Assembly: GCF_002556545.1 (NCBI RefSeq)
Contig: NZ_CP022685.1
Span: 8,224,001 to 8,288,000 of the forward strand
Length of the DNA: 64,000 bases
Source of the DNA: Streptomyces formicae
GTDB lineage: Bacteria > Actinomycetota > Actinomycetes > Streptomycetales > Streptomycetaceae
Reading direction: 5' to 3'
Position 1 is the first letter of the stretch, and the number at the start of each line of letters is the position of its first letter. The notes beneath the pieces were generated by a model. It did no database searches, was not told where the DNA came from, and was given only the letters and a program-made list of their open reading frames with translations. The position numbers and the translations under genes were made by a program. Below are positions 40,727-50,299 of the stretch, piece after piece.

Positions 40727-42898
40727 ATGACCACAAGCACCACGATCCGCTGGGAACAGGACGACACCGGCGTCGTCACCCTCGTCCTTGACGACCCCAA
40801 CCAGTCCGCGAACACCATGAACCAGGCGTTCAAGGACTCCATCGCGGCGATCGCCGACCGCGCGGAGGCCGAGCGCGACTCGATCCGCGGCATCATCTAC
40901 ACCTCCGCCAAGAAGACCTTCTTCGCGGGCGGCGACCTCAAGGACATGATCAAGATCGGTCCGGAGAACGCACAGCTGGCGTTCGACACGGGCACCGAGA
41001 TCAAGAACTCGCTGCGCCGCATCGAGACCCTCGGCAAGCCCGTCGTCGCCGCCATCAACGGCGCCGCGCTCGGCGGCGGTTACGAGATCGCCCTCGCGTC
41101 CCACCACCGCGTCGCCCTCGACGCCCCCGGCTCCAAGATCGGCCTGCCCGAGGTCACGCTGGGCCTGCTGCCCGCGGGCGGCGGTGTCACCCGCACCGTA
41201 CGCCTCATGGGCATCACTGACGCGCTCCTCAAGGTGCTCCTCCAGGGCACCCAGTACAACCCGAAGCGCGCCCTGGAGAACGGGCTCGTCCACGAACTGG
41301 CCGCCACGCCCGAGGAGATGATCGAGAAGGCCCGCGCCTTCATCGACGCCAACCCCGAGTCTCAGCAGCCCTGGGACAAGCCCGGCTACCGCATCCCCGG
41401 CGGCACCCCCGCCCACCCGAAGTTCGCGGCGAACCTGCCCGCCTTCCCCGCCAACCTCAAGAAGCAGACGGCGGGCGCCCCCTACCCGGCCCCGCGCAAC
41501 ATCATGGCGGCGGCCGTCGAGGGCTCCCAGGTCGACTTCGAGACCGCGCTGACCATCGAGGCCCGGTACTTCACCGAGCTGGTCACCGGGCAGATCGCCA
41601 AGAACATGATCCAGGCGTTCTTCTTCGACCTCCAGGCCGTCAACTCCGGCGCCAACCGCCCCCAGGGCATCGAGCCCAGGACCGTACGCAAGGTGGCCGT
41701 GCTCGGCGCGGGCATGATGGGCGCGGGCATCGCCTACTCGTGTGCGCGCGCGGGCATCGACGTGGTCCTCAAGGACGTCTCCGCCGAGGCCGCCGCCAAG
41801 GGCAAGGGCTACTCCGAGAAGCTCTGTGCCAAGGCGGTCGCCAAGGGGCGTACGAGCCAGGAGAAGGCGGACGCGCTGCTCGCCCGCATCACGCCGACCG
41901 CCGACCCCCAGGCGCTCGCGGGCTGCGACGCGGTGATCGAGGCGGTCTTCGAGGACACCTCGCTCAAGCACAAGGTGTTCCAGGAGATCCAGCACGTCGT
42001 CGATCCCGACGCGCTCCTGTGCTCCAACACCTCGACGCTGCCGATCACCCAGCTCGCCGAAGGCGTCGAGCGGCCTGTGGACTTCATCGGCCTGCACTTC
42101 TTCTCGCCCGTCGACAAGATGCCGCTCGTCGAGATCATCAAGGGCGAGCGGACCGGGGACGAGGCGCTCGCCCGTGCCTTCGACCTGGTGCGCCAGATCA
42201 ACAAGACGCCGATCGTCGTCAACGACTCGCGCGGCTTCTTCACCTCGCGCGTCATCGGGCACTTCATCAACGAGGGCGTCGCGATGGTCGGCGAGGGCAT
42301 CGAGCCCGCCTCCGTCGAGCAGGCGGCGGCCCAGGCGGGCTACCCGGCGAAGGTGCTCTCGCTGATGGACGAGCTGACGCTCACGCTGCCCCGCAAGATC
42401 CGCAACGAGACCAAGCGCGCCGTCGAGGAAGCGGGCGGCAGCTGGGCGGGCCACCCGTCGGACACCGTCATCGACCGCATGGTCGACGAGTTCGAGCGGC
42501 CCGGCAGGAGCGGGGGAGCGGGCTTCTACGACTACGAGGACGGCAGGCGCGGCAAGCTCTGGCCGGGTCTGCGCGAGCACTTCACCAAGCCCGGGTACGA
42601 GATCCCGTTCCAGGACATGCAGGAGCGGATGCTCTTCTCCGAGGCGCTCGACACCGTGCGGCTCCTCGAGGAGGGCGTGCTGACCTCGGTGGCCGACGCC
42701 AACATCGGCTCGATCTTCGGCATCGGCTTCCCCGGCTGGACCGGGGGCGTGCTGCAGTACATCAACGGCTACGAGGGCGGCCTGCCCGGATTCGTGGCAC
42801 GCGCGCGTGAGCTCGCCGAGACCTACGGGGAGCGGTTCGCGCCGCCCGCCCTGCTGGTCGAAAAGGCGGACAAGGGCGAGAAGTTCAGCGACGCCTGA
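40727..42898 (+). CDS. fadB: Fatty acid oxidation multifunctional enzyme (enoyl-CoA hydratase / 3-hydroxyacyl-CoA dehydrogenase)
   Basis: A 723-residue bifunctional protein. The enoyl-CoA hydratase domain at about 1-200 has TSAKKTFFAGGDLKDM and NGAALGGGYEIALASHHRVA, with oxyanion-hole glycines and the acidic residues around GLPEVTLGLLP. The 3-hydroxyacyl-CoA dehydrogenase part at about 320-620 has NAD-binding VAVLGAGMMGAGIAYSCARAGIDVVL, SNTSTLPITQLA, and LHFFSPVDKMPLVEIIKG with the catalytic His. A second C-terminal HCDH half ends with GFPGWTGGVLQYI. It turns enoyl-CoA into 3-ketoacyl-CoA in two steps. An 18-bp terminator hairpin follows. Confidence 0.95.
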   Translation: MTTSTTIRWEQDDTGVVTLVLDDPNQSANTMNQAFKDSIAAIADRAEAERDSIRGIIYTSAKKTFFAGGDLKDMIKIGPENAQLAFDTGTEIKNSLRRIETLGKPVVAAINGAALGGGYEIALASHHRVALDAPGSKIGLPEVTLGLLPAGGGVTRTVRLMGITDALLKVLLQGTQYNPKRALENGLVHELAATPEEMIEKARAFIDANPESQQPWDKPGYRIPGGTPAHPKFAANLPAFPANLKKQTAGAPYPAPRNIMAAAVEGSQVDFETALTIEARYFTELVTGQIAKNMIQAFFFDLQAVNSGANRPQGIEPRTVRKVAVLGAGMMGAGIAYSCARAGIDVVLKDVSAEAAAKGKGYSEKLCAKAVAKGRTSQEKADALLARITPTADPQALAGCDAVIEAVFEDTSLKHKVFQEIQHVVDPDALLCSNTSTLPITQLAEGVERPVDFIGLHFFSPVDKMPLVEIIKGERTGDEALARAFDLVRQINKTPIVVNDSRGFFTSRVIGHFINEGVAMVGEGIEPASVEQAAAQAGYPAKVLSLMDELTLTLPRKIRNETKRAVEEAGGSWAGHPSDTVIDRMVDEFERPGRSGGAGFYDYEDGRRGKLWPGLREHFTKPGYEIPFQDMQERMLFSEALDTVRLLEEGVLTSVADANIGSIFGIGFPGWTGGVLQYINGYEGGLPGFVARARELAETYGERFAPPALLVEKADKGEKFSDA

Positions 42899-42905
42899 CC
42901 CCGCC

Positions 42906-42949
42906 GGTGGTTCCGGTTCCGCCTGGTCAGGGGCGGAACCGGAACCACC
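42906..42949 (+). terminator. Terminator of the fadB transcript
   Basis: Perfect 18-bp stem ggtggttccggttccgcc (42906-42923) with its complement 42932-42949 and an 8-nt loop, beginning 8 bp after the fadB stop. Confidence 0.88.
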
Positions 42950-43005
42950 GCTCCCGCGTCGTATCCTGCCGTAGGCATGATCACGACAAGTGGAAGGTGA
43001 CCGCT

Positions 43006-43734
43006 GTGCGGTTCACGACTGGGGGAACGACGCGAGCAGTCGGCGTCGGAGTGCTGGTCCTCTCGCTGGCCCTGACGGGCTGCGGGGGCAAGAAGAACAA
43101 GAAGAAGCACAAGTCGGGCTCGGGCTCTTCGCACAGCCGCACCATCGGCGGCGCGACGGGCGGCTCCGGCAGCGGCAGGACGAGCGGCGGTTCGCTGAGC
43201 GGAGCCCAGGACGCCAAGGCCATCCTGCCGCCCCTCGACGCGATGCCCACCGCCTTGCGCACCGTCTCCACCAAGCCGTACAGCCGTGCCAAGGCGCCGT
43301 CCGTGTGCAAGGACCCGGGCGTCAGGTGCAAGGGCGCCGTCGCCAACGGCCGGGCCGGCTACCGCAGCGACGACAAGGGCGAGAGCGCCGGTTACGACCT
43401 CATCGTGTACCGGAACGAGCGGGCCGCCGAACGCGCCTTCACGGCCTGGAAGAGCTACGTGGAGAACAACCGCCACGAGCTCGAGGTCCTCGGCGGGCCT
43501 TCGCGGGGCGACGCGAGCATCACCTACGGATACGCGGCGCCCGCGAGGAAGACCTCGCAGTCGATCGTGATCCGCGAGGGCGCCTACATCGCCACGCTGG
43601 ACCTCAGGGACAACTCGGGCCAGGCGTACGCGCGCAAGGACCTGCGGGCCCTCTCCGAGGTCTACGCCGAGCGGATGCGGCAGGCCGCGCGGGACGAGAC
43701 GCCGACCGCCAGCGCGGCCGACGTCAGGGTGTAG
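43006..43734 (+). CDS. Putative lipoprotein of unknown function
   Basis: A 242-residue protein from the GTG at 43006 (ggaagg 8 nt upstream). It carries a lipoprotein signal with lipobox L-T-G-C (Cys26). A Lys/Ser/Gly-rich spacer follows (GGKKNKKKHKSGSG), then an alpha/beta domain with a Cys pair (SVCKDPGVRCKGA) and no known catalytic motif. It would sit on the outer face of the membrane. Its tail meets that of the convergent MerR gene (19 bp apart), so it is probably its own transcript downstream of the fadB terminator. Confidence 0.78.
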   Translation: MRFTTGGTTRAVGVGVLVLSLALTGCGGKKNKKKHKSGSGSSHSRTIGGATGGSGSGRTSGGSLSGAQDAKAILPPLDAMPTALRTVSTKPYSRAKAPSVCKDPGVRCKGAVANGRAGYRSDDKGESAGYDLIVYRNERAAERAFTAWKSYVENNRHELEVLGGPSRGDASITYGYAAPARKTSQSIVIREGAYIATLDLRDNSGQAYARKDLRALSEVYAERMRQAARDETPTASAADVRV

Positions 43735-43753
43735 CGCGCGGGCCGGGGGCGGC

Positions 43754-44503
43754 TCAGCCTTCCTTGAGCCACCCCCGCAGCTCCTCCTTGAGGGAGCGCT
43801 GGAACGCCGTCACCAGCGCCTGCACCACCATCGGCTGCATGTGCGCCGAGAGCGACCGCATCGCCGCGACGTGCTCGGGGTCGGACTCGCGCTCGCGGTA
43901 GGGGCTCCACACCTCGTCGCGGAAGAGCCGCGACAGCTCGTGCGCCGCCGAGCGGGTGTGCTCCATCAGGACCGTGCGCGCCGCCAGGATCGTCTCGTGC
44001 GCGATGGGCACGTCGAGCAGTTGTACGCCCAGGCGCAGCAGCCCCGGGTCCACGCGGTAGGTCTCCGGGGTCTGGGTCCGCGCGGTCACCCCCATCGCGG
44101 TCAGGCGGTCCAGGTCGGCCTCGGCGAGGGTCCTGCCCGCCCTGCGCTCCAGCTCGGCGCGTGACACGTCCTCGGCCGCGTCCGGTGCCCAACTCGCCAC
44201 CAGCGCACGGTGGATGGCCAGGTCGTGCGCGCTCAGGTCCGCGGGCAACTGCTCCAGATAGCGTTCGATCGCGGCCAGCGTCATGCCCTGGTGCTGGAGC
44301 TCCTCGATGAGCGCGAGGCGGGACAGGTGCTCGGGGCCGTAGTGGCCCACCCTGCGCGGGCCGATCACCGGGGGCGGCAGCAGCCCTTTGGTGCTGTAGA
44401 AGCGGATCGTGCGGACCGTGACGCCCGCGCGGGCGGCCAGTTCGTCGACCGTGAACGTCGGCTCGTCGCCGTTCGTCGGCACGCTCCCGGTGTCCGTCGT
44501 CAT
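43754..44503 (-). CDS. MerR family transcriptional regulator
   Basis: A 249-residue MerR protein. The N-terminal winged helix-turn-helix FTVDELAARAGVTVRTIRFYSTKGLLPPP, then HYGPEHLSRLALIEELQHQGMTLAAIERYLEQ, is clear. The long helical C-terminus (about 150 residues) has no metal-binding Cys cluster, so it is not a metal sensor. FadD is divergent 158 bp away, and a symmetric site lies between. It most likely adjusts fatty-acid activation in response to a lipid or acyl-CoA ligand. It is larger than ordinary MerR (about 140), as in TipA-like members. Confidence 0.88.
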   Translation of the reverse strand: MTTDTGSVPTNGDEPTFTVDELAARAGVTVRTIRFYSTKGLLPPPVIGPRRVGHYGPEHLSRLALIEELQHQGMTLAAIERYLEQLPADLSAHDLAIHRALVASWAPDAAEDVSRAELERRAGRTLAEADLDRLTAMGVTARTQTPETYRVDPGLLRLGVQLLDVPIAHETILAARTVLMEHTRSAAHELSRLFRDEVWSPYRERESDPEHVAAMRSLSAHMQPMVVQALVTAFQRSLKEELRGWLKEG

Positions 44504-44530
44504 GGCAGCGCCCTCTCTCCCCGTCGGCCT

Positions 44531-44567
44531 GCACCAATCCGGTGCAACAGTATTGCTGGCACACCAG
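44531..44567. promoter_or_regulatory. MerR-type operator between merR-like and fadD
   Basis: Two inverted repeats, gcacc-aatcc-ggtgc (44531-44545) and ctgg-caca-ccag (44556-44567), with the A/T-containing acagtatt in between. MerR proteins bind such dyads across a long promoter spacer. It lies 28-64 bp from the merR start and about 95-131 bp from the fadD start. Confidence 0.5.
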
Positions 44568-44661
44568 TGTTGTGAAACCCTCCGGGCCAGTCACTTGCTC
44601 CTCACGCAGGCATCCGCGCACGCATCCGCTCACGCTCAGCCGATGGCGCCAGGAGGCGGTC

Positions 44662-46467
44662 ATGACCACGATCCCGCGACTCCCCGGGGACCTCGCCGAC
44701 ATCACGCTCCCCGCTCTGCTGCTCCGCAACGCCGAGGACCACGGAGATCTTCCCGCCCTCTCCTGGCGGTCGGGGGAGGGGTGGGCGACGCTCACCTGGC
44801 GCGAGGTGCGGCGCAAGGTCGCGGTGCTCGCCGCCGGTTACCAGGCCCTCGGCGTCGGGCGCGGCGAGCACGTCCTGATGATGATGGGCAACCGCCCCGA
44901 GCACTGGCTGAGCGACCTCGCCCTGACCCACCTGGGCGCCGTCCCCGTGACCGTGTACGGCACCGCCGCTCCCGAACAGGTCGCGCACATCGTCCGGCAC
45001 AGCCGCGCCCGCTTCGCGATCGTCGAGGGAGCCCGCGAACTGCCGCGCTGGGGGCCCCTGTTGGCCGACGCCACGGCCCCGCTCGAAAGGATCGTCGTGG
45101 TGGAGGCCGCCGAGGCGGGCACCCACCGTACGTACGGCTCCCTGCACGCCACCGGCGGCCGCCTCTTCAATCCCGACGCCTTCGAGAAGGCGTGGCGCGA
45201 GGGCCGGTCCACCGACGCGCTGACCGTCGTCTACACGTCGGGCACCACGGGTGAGCCCAAGGGGGTCCGGCTCACCCACCGCAACGTCGTCCTCAACGGG
45301 GTCGCCCTGGACGCCGCCGTCGAGTTCCCCGAACACGTCGGGCACATCTGCTACCTGCCCTTCGCGCACATCGCGGAGCGCATGCTCGGCATCTACCTGC
45401 CGGTCCTGCGCGCCGCGCACGTCCATCTGTGCGCGGACCCGGCCCACGTGGCCGCCACCGCGCGCGAGTTGCACCCCTTCCAGTTCTTCGGGGTGCCGAG
45501 GGTGTGGGAGAAGCTCACCGCGTCCGTGAAGTCCGCGCTCGCGGGGCTGCCCGAGGAGCAGCGGCGGGCCCTCGAAGCGGCGAACGAGACCGCACGCGCG
45601 CACGTCGACTGCCGGGAGCGCGGCGAGGAACCGTCCGCCGCTCTCGCGGCGGCGTACCAGGAGGCCAAGGAGCGCGTGCTCGACCCGTTGCTCGCGCTCG
45701 CCGGTTTCGACCGCCTGGTGTGGACCGCGAGCGCGGCGGCGCCCATGCCGCTCGACGTGGCCCGCTTCTGGGCGGGCTTCGGCCTGGTGATCATGGACGC
45801 GTGGGGCCTCACCGAGACCACCGGTGTCGTCACGTCGAACGGCCCCGACGCGTTCCGGCTCGGCTCGGTGGGCAAGCCGCTGGACGGTCTGGAGGTGCGC
45901 GTCGCGGACGACGGCGAGATCCTCGTGCGCGGTGCCACCGTCTTCGACGGCTATCTGCGGCCCGACGGCGGCGTCGACAGCGCCTGCGACGCGGAGGGCT
46001 GGTTCGCCACCGGTGACATCGGGCGCATCGACGAGGACGGCTTCCTCTGGGTGACCGACCGCAAGAAGGAGATGATCGTGACCTCGACGGGCAAGAACGT
46101 CTCGCCCGCCCTCGTCGAGAACACGCTCAAGGAGCACCCCCTGATCGGTCAGGCCCTGGTGCACGGCGACGGCCGCTCCTATCTGGTGGCGCTGCTCGTC
46201 CTCGACCCGGAGCTCGCACCCGCCTGGGCCGCCGCGCGGGGGATCACCGGCGACCTGATGGAGAGCGCGGCCGTGCGGGAAGAGGTGGCCCGCGCCGTGG
46301 CGGCGGCCAACGCGCGGCTCAACCGCACCGAGCAGATCAAGCGCTACCGCGTCGTCCGCGAGGAGTGGGGCCCGGAGACCGGCGAGCTGACCCCGTCCCT
46401 GAAGCTGCGCCGACGGGTCATCCGCGCCAAGTACGAGCAGGTCATCGACGCCCTGTACACCCCTTGA
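44662..46467 (+). CDS. fadD: Long-chain fatty acid-CoA ligase
   Basis: A 601-residue AMP-dependent synthetase. The P-loop VVYTSGTTGEPKGVRLTH, motif FFGVPRVWEKL, adenylate motif IMDAWGLTETTG and WFATGDIGRIDEDGFLWVTDRKKEMIVTSTGKNVSP are all complete. The C-terminal catalytic Lys is in LNRTEQIKRYRV. This layout is that of FACS/FadD15-like bacterial ligases (about 600). It makes acyl-CoA from free fatty acids at the cytoplasmic face. A very good ribosome binding site (aggagg) precedes the ATG at 44662. It is divergent from its probable MerR regulator. Confidence 0.93.
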   Translation: MTTIPRLPGDLADITLPALLLRNAEDHGDLPALSWRSGEGWATLTWREVRRKVAVLAAGYQALGVGRGEHVLMMMGNRPEHWLSDLALTHLGAVPVTVYGTAAPEQVAHIVRHSRARFAIVEGARELPRWGPLLADATAPLERIVVVEAAEAGTHRTYGSLHATGGRLFNPDAFEKAWREGRSTDALTVVYTSGTTGEPKGVRLTHRNVVLNGVALDAAVEFPEHVGHICYLPFAHIAERMLGIYLPVLRAAHVHLCADPAHVAATARELHPFQFFGVPRVWEKLTASVKSALAGLPEEQRRALEAANETARAHVDCRERGEEPSAALAAAYQEAKERVLDPLLALAGFDRLVWTASAAAPMPLDVARFWAGFGLVIMDAWGLTETTGVVTSNGPDAFRLGSVGKPLDGLEVRVADDGEILVRGATVFDGYLRPDGGVDSACDAEGWFATGDIGRIDEDGFLWVTDRKKEMIVTSTGKNVSPALVENTLKEHPLIGQALVHGDGRSYLVALLVLDPELAPAWAAARGITGDLMESAAVREEVARAVAAANARLNRTEQIKRYRVVREEWGPETGELTPSLKLRRRVIRAKYEQVIDALYTP

Positions 46468-46626
46468 CCACCATGTGAGAAGTTCCGCTATGTGACGTGC
46501 GCCACCGCGTACGAGGTGATCTCTGGGGGAAGGTGTCCCGTCGGTCCGCGCGCGTCAGGGGTGTCGCGGACCGGAGCACATCCGGACCCCGGTTCTCTTC
46601 CGGGCACCAGAGAGTAGATCCACCAC

Positions 46627-48099
46627 GTGAGCAAGGAAGCCGTAGATTCGGCCGCCCTGGACGCATCCCGCACCGATGCGAACCAGGCCCCCGCGGACGC
46701 GGGAGACGCCGGATACAGCAAGGACCTCAAGGCCCGCCACGTCAACATGATCGCGATCGGTGGCGCGATCGGCACAGGACTCTTCCTCGGGGCGGGCGGC
46801 CGCCTCCACTCGGCGGGCCCCGCACTCGCCGTCGCGTACCTCGTGTGCGGCATCTTCGCGTTCTTCGTCGTCAGAGCCCTCGGTGAGATGGTCCTCTACC
46901 GTCCTTCGTCGGGTTCCTTCGTCTCGTACGCGCGTGAGTTCCTCGGTGAGAAGGGCGCGTTCTTCGCCGGTTGGATGTACTTCCTCAACTGGTCGACCAC
47001 GTGCATCGCCGACATCACGGCGATCGCCCTCTACACCCACTACTGGAGCTTCTTCACCGACATACCCCAGTGGGTGCTCGCGCTGATCGCCCTCGCGGTG
47101 GTGCTCTCCGTGAACCTCATCTCGGTGAAGTACTTCGGCGAGATGGAGTTCTGGTTCGCGATCATCAAGGTGGCCGCGCTGACCGCCTTCATGGTCATCG
47201 GCATCTTCCTGCTGGCCAGCCAGCACGAGGTGGGCGGCGAGACGCCGGGCCTGAACATGATCACCGACCACGGCGGCTTCCTGCCGAACGGCATCATGCC
47301 GGTCGTGATCGTCATGCAGGGCGTCGTCTTCGCGTACGCGTCCCTGGAGCTGGTCGGTGTCGCGGCGGGCGAGACCAAGGACCCGCAGAAGGTCGTCCCG
47401 CGCGCGGTGAACTCGATCATGTGGCGCGTGGGCCTGTTCTACGTCGGCTCCGTCGTGCTGCTCGCCCTGCTGCTTCCCGGTTCGGTGTACTCGGCCGACC
47501 AGAGCCCGTTCGTGACGGTCCTGTCCAAGATCGGCGTCCCGGCGGCCGGTGACGTGATGAACTTCGTGGTGCTCACCGCGGCCATGTCCTCGCTCAACTC
47601 CGGCCTGTACTCCACCGGCCGCATCCTGCGCTCCATGGCGATGTCGGGCTCCGCCCCGAAGTTCACGGCGCGGATGAACCGCAGCCAGGTGCCCTACGGC
47701 GGCATCCTGCTCACCGCCTCGATCGGCGTGCTCGGCGTCGGCCTGAACAGCATCGTCCCCGACCAGGCCTTCGAGATCGTCCTGAACGTGGCCTCGCTCG
47801 GCATCATCGGGACCTGGATCATGATCATGGTCTGCCACCTGGCCTTCGTGCGCAGTGCGAAGCGGGGCGAGATCACCCGGCCGAAGTTCCGCCTCCCCGG
47901 CAGCGGGATCACGGAGTACGTGACGATCGCGTTCCTGCTCGCCGTCCTCTGCCTGATGTGGAAGGACGCCGAGGTCGGCCGCAAGACGCTGTTCCTCATC
48001 CCGATCGTGGGCGTCGCTCTCGTCGTCGGCTGGTTCGGCGTCCGCCGCCGGGTGGACCAGGAGGCGCAGAGCCTCACGGATCCGAAGGAACCGCGCTAG
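46627..48099 (+). CDS. ansP: Amino acid permease, L-asparagine type (APC superfamily)
   Basis: A 490-residue transporter with 12 hydrophobic segments. [65 protein letters not shown] and [33 protein letters not shown] match AnsP of actinobacteria. A 30-residue Ala/Asp-rich N-terminus precedes the first helix. The start is GTG. It imports asparagine (possibly other amides or GABA) with protons. It has its own transcript, with 160 bp upstream holding no clear operator. Confidence 0.88.
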   Translation: MSKEAVDSAALDASRTDANQAPADAGDAGYSKDLKARHVNMIAIGGAIGTGLFLGAGGRLHSAGPALAVAYLVCGIFAFFVVRALGEMVLYRPSSGSFVSYAREFLGEKGAFFAGWMYFLNWSTTCIADITAIALYTHYWSFFTDIPQWVLALIALAVVLSVNLISVKYFGEMEFWFAIIKVAALTAFMVIGIFLLASQHEVGGETPGLNMITDHGGFLPNGIMPVVIVMQGVVFAYASLELVGVAAGETKDPQKVVPRAVNSIMWRVGLFYVGSVVLLALLLPGSVYSADQSPFVTVLSKIGVPAAGDVMNFVVLTAAMSSLNSGLYSTGRILRSMAMSGSAPKFTARMNRSQVPYGGILLTASIGVLGVGLNSIVPDQAFEIVLNVASLGIIGTWIMIMVCHLAFVRSAKRGEITRPKFRLPGSGITEYVTIAFLLAVLCLMWKDAEVGRKTLFLIPIVGVALVVGWFGVRRRVDQEAQSLTDPKEPR

Positions 48100-48314
48100 C
48101 GGCAACAGCGGCAGGCCCGGCGCTGCGGCCGGGTGCCCGCACGGTGGCGTCATGTCGGAGATCACGGATGTCCGAGGTGGCGCCACCGCGTCGTTCGGCG
48201 TCCGTGGCGGGCACCGCGCCGCGAGGGCGCGCCGCTGGGACCCGAGCGCCTAGTGGCGCGCGGATGTGAGCGACGACTCCCAACTGCCGTGCAGGTGTGC
48301 GTTGTTGCGCACGG

Positions 48315-48884
48315 ATGAGCGGGTATGGCTTCGGCATGCTGCTCATTCCCATGGAACTCGGACCGCTCAACCCCCAGGTCGAGCACCTGGCCCTGGCGGC
48401 GGCCCTTTTCGTCGTCGTCCACCTCGCCGTCGGACGCTTCCTGCCCCGCGTCAACCGGGTGCTGGAGGAACGCGCGACGATCCTCGAAGGCGTCACCGGA
48501 GGACCGACCGCCGAGCTCTGGCACGCGGCCGAACGCGTCCGTGGCGAGCGGGACGTGCTGCTCTCCGAAGCTCGCAGAGAGGCCGCGCGCGTGCGCCAGG
48601 CCGCCCGCGAGGAGGGCGCCGCGCTGATCGCCGAGTCCCGTGAGGAGGGTCTGCGCGAGCGCGCCGAGCTCCTCGCCACCGGGCAGGCCAGGGTGGAGGC
48701 CGAGCGCGCCGAGGCCGAGGCCGAACTGCGGGGATGCGTCTCGGAGGTGGCGTCGGAGCTGGCGAGCAGGATCGTGGGCGAGCCGATACCCGTACCCGCC
48801 GTGAACGCCGGACGGTTCGAGGGGCCCGACGGCGGTACGGGGAGCGCCCCTCCGGACGGCGGGTCGACGGGTTCCGGTCGCTAG
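48315..48884 (+). CDS. Orphan ATP synthase subunit b-like coiled-coil protein
   Basis: About 189 residues. One N-terminal membrane segment (LALAAALFVVVHLAVGRFL) is followed by an R-V-N-R-V-L-E-E-R start of a long amphipathic helix rich in Arg/Glu/Ala (about 45-150), then a Gly/Pro tail. This is the AtpF (F0 subunit b) layout, including the L-x-x-R-x-x-x-I/L-E-G motif after the helix. There are no other ATP synthase genes here, so it is a detached paralogue. It may decorate the main F0F1 or act on its own. The start is the ATG at 48315; the ATG at 48336 is also possible. The 215 bp before it show nothing clear. Confidence 0.72.
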   Translation: MSGYGFGMLLIPMELGPLNPQVEHLALAAALFVVVHLAVGRFLPRVNRVLEERATILEGVTGGPTAELWHAAERVRGERDVLLSEARREAARVRQAAREEGAALIAESREEGLRERAELLATGQARVEAERAEAEAELRGCVSEVASELASRIVGEPIPVPAVNAGRFEGPDGGTGSAPPDGGSTGSGR

Positions 48885-48954
48885 CGGTACGCATTCGCGC
48901 CCTCGTGGGACGGCTCCTCTGGCGCCCCGGCCCGCGCCCCCGGAGACTCGGGGC

Positions 48955-49749
48955 ATGGACGTCATGGTGTCGGTGAAGGACGGCGAGGTCTGGGCGCACG
49001 ACTCGGGCGCCCCGGGCGGCACGGGCGACGACGCCCTGCCCCTGGTCCTGCTGCACCCGGGCGTGGCCGACTCCCGCGTCTGGGACCGCGTCCTGCCGCG
49101 CCTCACTGAGCGGCACCGCGTGATCCGCTACGACGCGCGGGCGTACGGCAGGTCACCGGCGCCGACCGCGCCCTTCTCGCTGGTCGAGGACCTGATCGCG
49201 GTCCTCGACCACTTCGGGGTGGCCCGCGCGGTGCTCGCCGGATCGAGCATGGGCGGCGCGACGGCCGTCAGCCTCGCGCTGCGCGACCCGGCGCGGGTGG
49301 CGAGCCTCGCCCTGGTGGTCCCCACCGTCACGGGCGCCGAGGACCCCCTCACGCCGGAGTTCATGGCCGAGGTCGGCGGCCTCGCCCGGGCGGGGGACGT
49401 GGAGGGGATCGTGGTCATGATCCGGCGCGTGTCCGCCGTGCTCGGCACCGGGGACGACCCCGAAGTGGCGGAGTACCTGCGAGCGGTGGTTCCCGCGTGG
49501 CTCGCGGTCCATCCCCACCAGGTCCCCGACCCGCCCGTCTACGACCGGCTCGGCGAGCTCGACGTGCCGTGCGTCCTGGCCCTGGCCGAGCACGACCAGC
49601 CCGGCGTGATCCGGGTGAACGAGACGATGGCGGAGCGCATCCCCGGCTGCCGCCTCGTGCGCCTCGCGCACAGCGACCACTTCCCGACGGTGCGCGAACC
49701 GGACGCCGTGGCGGAGATCATCCTGGACGCGTACGCCGCCGCGCGCTGA
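48955..49749 (+). CDS. Alpha/beta hydrolase
   Basis: A 264-residue alpha/beta hydrolase. HPGVADSRVWDRVL holds the oxyanion-hole HG-like HPG, and the nucleophile elbow is AGSSMGG with Ser98. The acid is probably in the LALAEHDQPG strand, and the catalytic His is His242 in AHSDHFPTV. It is of 3-oxoadipate enol-lactonase/esterase size, with unknown substrate. It lies downstream of the AtpF-like gene with a 70-bp gap; a link is not obvious. Confidence 0.85.
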   Translation: MDVMVSVKDGEVWAHDSGAPGGTGDDALPLVLLHPGVADSRVWDRVLPRLTERHRVIRYDARAYGRSPAPTAPFSLVEDLIAVLDHFGVARAVLAGSSMGGATAVSLALRDPARVASLALVVPTVTGAEDPLTPEFMAEVGGLARAGDVEGIVVMIRRVSAVLGTGDDPEVAEYLRAVVPAWLAVHPHQVPDPPVYDRLGELDVPCVLALAEHDQPGVIRVNETMAERIPGCRLVRLAHSDHFPTVREPDAVAEIILDAYAAAR

Positions 49750-49820
49750 CGGAGGACCACCGCGCTGACAGGCCGTCCGCCGCACAATGGGCGAGCGCCT
49801 ACCACCCGTACGCTGCCACG

Positions 49821-50282
49821 ATGCACCCCATGGATGTCGAGAACCCCAGCGGGCTTCGAGTGGACCGCGTGGACCCGTCGGACTGGACCGAGGTGGCCAC
49901 GATCGATTCCGTCGCGGCGGCGGGCGACCGCGCACGACGGGACAGCATCCGGCGCTGGTGCGAGAGCGGTGCGGTCCTCGTGGCCCGGGACTCGTCCGGA
50001 CCTGTGGGGTACAGCGTGCTGGAGTACAACTTCTTCGAGCAGGGCTTCCTCACCATGCTGATGGTCGCCCCCGGCGCCCGACACCGAGGTGTGGGCGCAC
50101 GTCTCCTCGCGGCCGTCGAGGCCGGATGCACCACGGCGAAGTTGTTCACCTCGACCAACGTCTCCAACCACCCCATGCAGCAGCTGCTGCGACGCGCCGA
50201 CTGGCGCCCGGTCGGATTGCTCCACGGCCTCGACGAGGGAGATCCCGAACTCTTCTACCTCTGCCCGCGCGCCTCGCGGTAA
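49821..50282 (+). CDS. GNAT family acetyltransferase
   Basis: About 153 residues. YFFEQGFLTMLMVAPGARHRGVGARLLAAVEAGC carries the GNAT acetyl-CoA motif (R-H-R-G-V-G), and KLFTSTNVSNHPMQQLLRRADW is typical of small amine/peptide acetyltransferases. It starts at the ATG at 49821 or 49830; neither has a clear ribosome binding site. It is followed by a 13-bp inverted repeat at 50300. The acceptor is unknown. Confidence 0.85.
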   Translation: MHPMDVENPSGLRVDRVDPSDWTEVATIDSVAAAGDRARRDSIRRWCESGAVLVARDSSGPVGYSVLEYNFFEQGFLTMLMVAPGARHRGVGARLLAAVEAGCTTAKLFTSTNVSNHPMQQLLRRADWRPVGLLHGLDEGDPELFYLCPRASR

Positions 50283-50299
50283 TCCTCGCCGTCGCATAC

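Noticed and set aside
48152..48253. 33-codon ORF upstream of the AtpF-like gene
   Set aside because: Arg/Gly-rich, no clear ribosome binding site or known leader motif; not supported.
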